Source: Metasolibacillus meyeri
Lineage (GTDB): Bacteria; Bacillota; Bacilli; Bacillales_A; Planococcaceae
Reading direction: 5' to 3'
Assembly (NCBI RefSeq): GCF_003049505.1
Contig: NZ_PYWN01000077.1
Span: 1 to 42,184, forward strand
Length of the DNA: 42,184 nt
The position numbers were made by a program, and so were the translations under genes. A model generated the notes under the pieces. The model saw nothing but the letters and a program-made list of their open reading frames with translations. It was not told the origin of the DNA and made no database searches. Numbering within the stretch: the first letter of the stretch is position 1; every line of letters starts with the position of its first letter. This document shows, in pieces, positions 40,703 through 42,184 of the stretch.

Positions 40703-41047
40703 TTATTTCTTCTTATTGTATGTTTGATCAAATTCTTTACCTTCTAGCGCAGGGTCTAAAGTTAACGGCTCATTACAGTACATACACATATCTACACGAC
40801 CTAATACTTTCGTATATTTACCACAGCCTGGACAAACAACTTGTACTGCACGGGTTGATAATAAACCAATCCAGCCGTAAACGACAACGCTACCGAGCAT
40901 ACATATTAATCCTAGCGTCATAAAAATGATAACTAAAATTGGATTTTCTCTAAAGAAAATAGCTCCATACATTACAACAAACCCAATAAAGATGAGTGCT
41001 AATGCAAATGAGCGAATTTTATTTATTTTATTTTGATATTTTTTCAT
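40703..41047 (-). CDS. ygzB: YgzB family (UPF0295) membrane protein with zinc ribbon
   Basis: A 114-residue protein. Two membrane helices (about 11-31 and 36-62) are followed by a zinc-ribbon-like [20 protein letters not shown] (four Cys as two CxxC pairs) and a charged tail. This is the YgzB/UPF0295 pattern; the function is unknown. It is found near perR in B. subtilis as well. The ATG at 41047 follows GGGAGGCAAATTACT. Confidence 0.87.
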   Translation of the reverse strand: MKKYQNKINKIRSFALALIFIGFVVMYGAIFFRENPILVIIFMTLGLICMLGSVVVYGWIGLLSTRAVQVVCPGCGKYTKVLGRVDMCMYCNEPLTLDPALEGKEFDQTYNKKK

Positions 41048-41125
41048 AGTAATTTGCCTCCCTAATCACTATAACATACAATGAAATTATTTTAGAGTGA
41101 GAATATATAAAATTGAGAGGGTTTC

Positions 41126-41155
41126 TTACAATTGCTGTCGAAAGAACACTATAAT
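41126..41155 (+). promoter_or_regulatory. Promoter of ygxA
   Basis: TTACAA (41126-41131), 18 bp, TATAAT (41150-41155), about 33 bp before the ygxA start. Confidence 0.6.
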
Positions 41156-41188
41156 AGAGTGTAAATTATTGTTTGGAGGGAAGTATAT

Positions 41189-42091
41189 ATGGAGCAAATT
41201 TTACGTCCAATTTATCAGGAGCGTGCAAGTCACCCAGACACGCTAGGTATTATTTTAATAAATAGAAAAGAAGATGCACTAAATCTTACGAATGCATTTG
41301 ATTCCGTACTTCTTATTATTGTGAAGGATCAAGAATGTTCAATCTTCACAAAGCATTATATGTACGGTGATAAGAAAATGGTCATGCATATATTAACGGA
41401 GAAGCGTTTGAAAAAATGGTTGTTTGTAGGCTCACATAAGCGATTAGTGGATTGGCTGTTCTTCGGGAAAATCATTTTTGACCGTAATGAATTTTTATAT
41501 AAGCTTCGTTCAGAATTGCAAGAATTTCCGTTTTTTGGCCGTAAAATTAAAACGGGTATTCAATTTAGTAAACTAATCCGCCGCTATTTAGAGGGAAAAG
41601 AGTTTTTTGAAAGTGGGAATTATTTAGATTCCTATAGCCATGTTGTCGAGTCACTGCATCATTTAGGTCGATTATCGATTATTGACAATGGTTTATATCC
41701 AGAGGTAACAGTTTGGTCACAAGTGAAAAAAATTGAGCCAGCTATTTATAAACTATATGAAGAGCTAGTGATGAGTGATGAAAGTTTAGAGAAGCGTCTA
41801 GAGTTGCTATTTTTAGCAATTGAATTTTTAATTAATTCACGAACACAAGATGCAGCCCAACATATTTTAGAAATCATGCTGACACAGCCATCATGGACGA
41901 TTCAACAATTGCATGAACAGGAAGAACTATCCCTGTACTCTACGGAGTTAGAAGTGTTTGTAGAATATTTAGTAGAGAAGGAATATATTTTAGTAGAGCC
42001 TACTTTAGCAAAAAGTGAATCAGTATTCCATCGTAATTATGTAGTTGATCGACAGTTTGTAGAAAGTAAATATAATCTAGGTAAGATATAA
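41189..42091 (+). CDS. ygxA: YgxA family nucleotidyltransferase-like protein
   Basis: A 300-residue protein recognised as YgxA (nucleotidyltransferase-like, with a C-terminal helical region) from its pattern (IILINRKEDALNLTNAFDSVLLIIV, WLFVGSHKRLVDWLFFGKIIFDRNEFL) and its place after perR-ygzB. The catalytic residues of true nucleotidyltransferases are not clear, so enzymatic activity is uncertain. The ATG at 41189 follows GGAGGGAAGTATAT. In B. subtilis ygxA adjoins an rRNA operon, and the contig ends just downstream here. Confidence 0.85.
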   Translation: MEQILRPIYQERASHPDTLGIILINRKEDALNLTNAFDSVLLIIVKDQECSIFTKHYMYGDKKMVMHILTEKRLKKWLFVGSHKRLVDWLFFGKIIFDRNEFLYKLRSELQEFPFFGRKIKTGIQFSKLIRRYLEGKEFFESGNYLDSYSHVVESLHHLGRLSIIDNGLYPEVTVWSQVKKIEPAIYKLYEELVMSDESLEKRLELLFLAIEFLINSRTQDAAQHILEIMLTQPSWTIQQLHEQEELSLYSTELEVFVEYLVEKEYILVEPTLAKSESVFHRNYVVDRQFVESKYNLGKI

Positions 42092-42165
42092 TTGCTTTTA
42101 ATATTTCTATTACTTACTATATACTGAAGTGACAGGTTAAGTTAAGCAAGCATGCTATTATAGAT

Positions 42166-42184
42166 CTGTCTCTTATACACATCT
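42166..42184. other. Complete Tn5/Nextera mosaic end (sequencing adapter)
   Basis: CTGTCTCTTATACACATCT is exactly the 19-base reverse complement of the Tn5 mosaic end used in Nextera libraries. It is the final sequence of the window, so it is adapter, not genome. Confidence 0.95.

Overview
The window is a low-GC Gram-positive, spore-forming Bacillales chromosome segment, most like Lysinibacillus/Solibacillus. The genus is an inference from the proteins and interspersed repeats. It appears to be one whole draft contig: it opens with the last 10 bases of the Tn5/Nextera mosaic end and closes with the full 19-base mosaic end. The backbone follows the Bacillus subtilis yfh-yga order: pdaA, yfhF, recX, yfhH, yfhJ, yfhP, mutY, a small spore-protein-like gene, ntdP, ygaD, a FUSC membrane protein (ygaE-like), gsaB, bcp, perR, ygzB, ygxA. 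Accessory genes are inserted between these markers.

Layout. 0.1-1.7 kb: a TetR regulator and a DoxX/HXXEE membrane-protein operon that share an operator. 1.9-6.7 kb: rlmCD, pdaA and yfhF on the minus strand, then recX-yfhH-yfhJ on the plus strand. 6.9-10.9 kb: an XRE regulator diverging from two tandem membrane diguanylate cyclases, with a perfect 17-bp inverted repeat between. 10.9-17.2 kb: a uridine-kinase-like protein, yfhP, mutY, a small N/Q-rich protein, ntdP and the ABC exporter ygaD. 17.2-25.4 kb: the most interesting region (below). 25.7-27.7 kb: a lipoprotein and an MFS exporter. 27.9-33.6 kb: an oligopeptide ABC transporter, oppDFABC. 33.7-42.1 kb: FUSC protein, gsaB, bcp, a D-2-hydroxyacid dehydrogenase, perR with a Per box, a leucine T-box with leuA, ygzB and ygxA.

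The special system is a visibly AT-rich RiPP cluster of the TOMM (thiazole/oxazole-modified microcin, linear azol(in)e peptide) class. It holds a leader-binding E1-like C protein, a YcaO cyclodehydratase, a SagB-type FMN dehydrogenase, an ABC exporter, a BtrH-N family protein and an M50-type membrane metalloprotease. Between the dehydrogenase and the exporter is a 53-codon precursor gene, easily missed. Its core follows a Gly-Gly and is three CxxC tetrads in a row (CAAC-CVAC-CTTC) ending STK, recalling streptolysin S. Diverging from the operon is an NprR/PlcR-like HTH-TPR regulator, followed by a small ORF with a hydrophobic N-terminus and short polar C-terminus. This looks like an RRNPP peptide quorum-sensing pair. 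Three copies of an 11-bp motif in the divergent intergenic region are candidate operators.

Proposed working model (inference): the signal peptide is exported, matured and re-imported (the nearby Opp system is one possible importer), and it switches the HTH-TPR regulator, which controls the TOMM operon. The C protein and YcaO cyclise Cys/Ser/Thr of the precursor, and SagB oxidises azolines to azoles. The BtrH-like or M50 protein may remove the leader, and the ABC protein exports the product.
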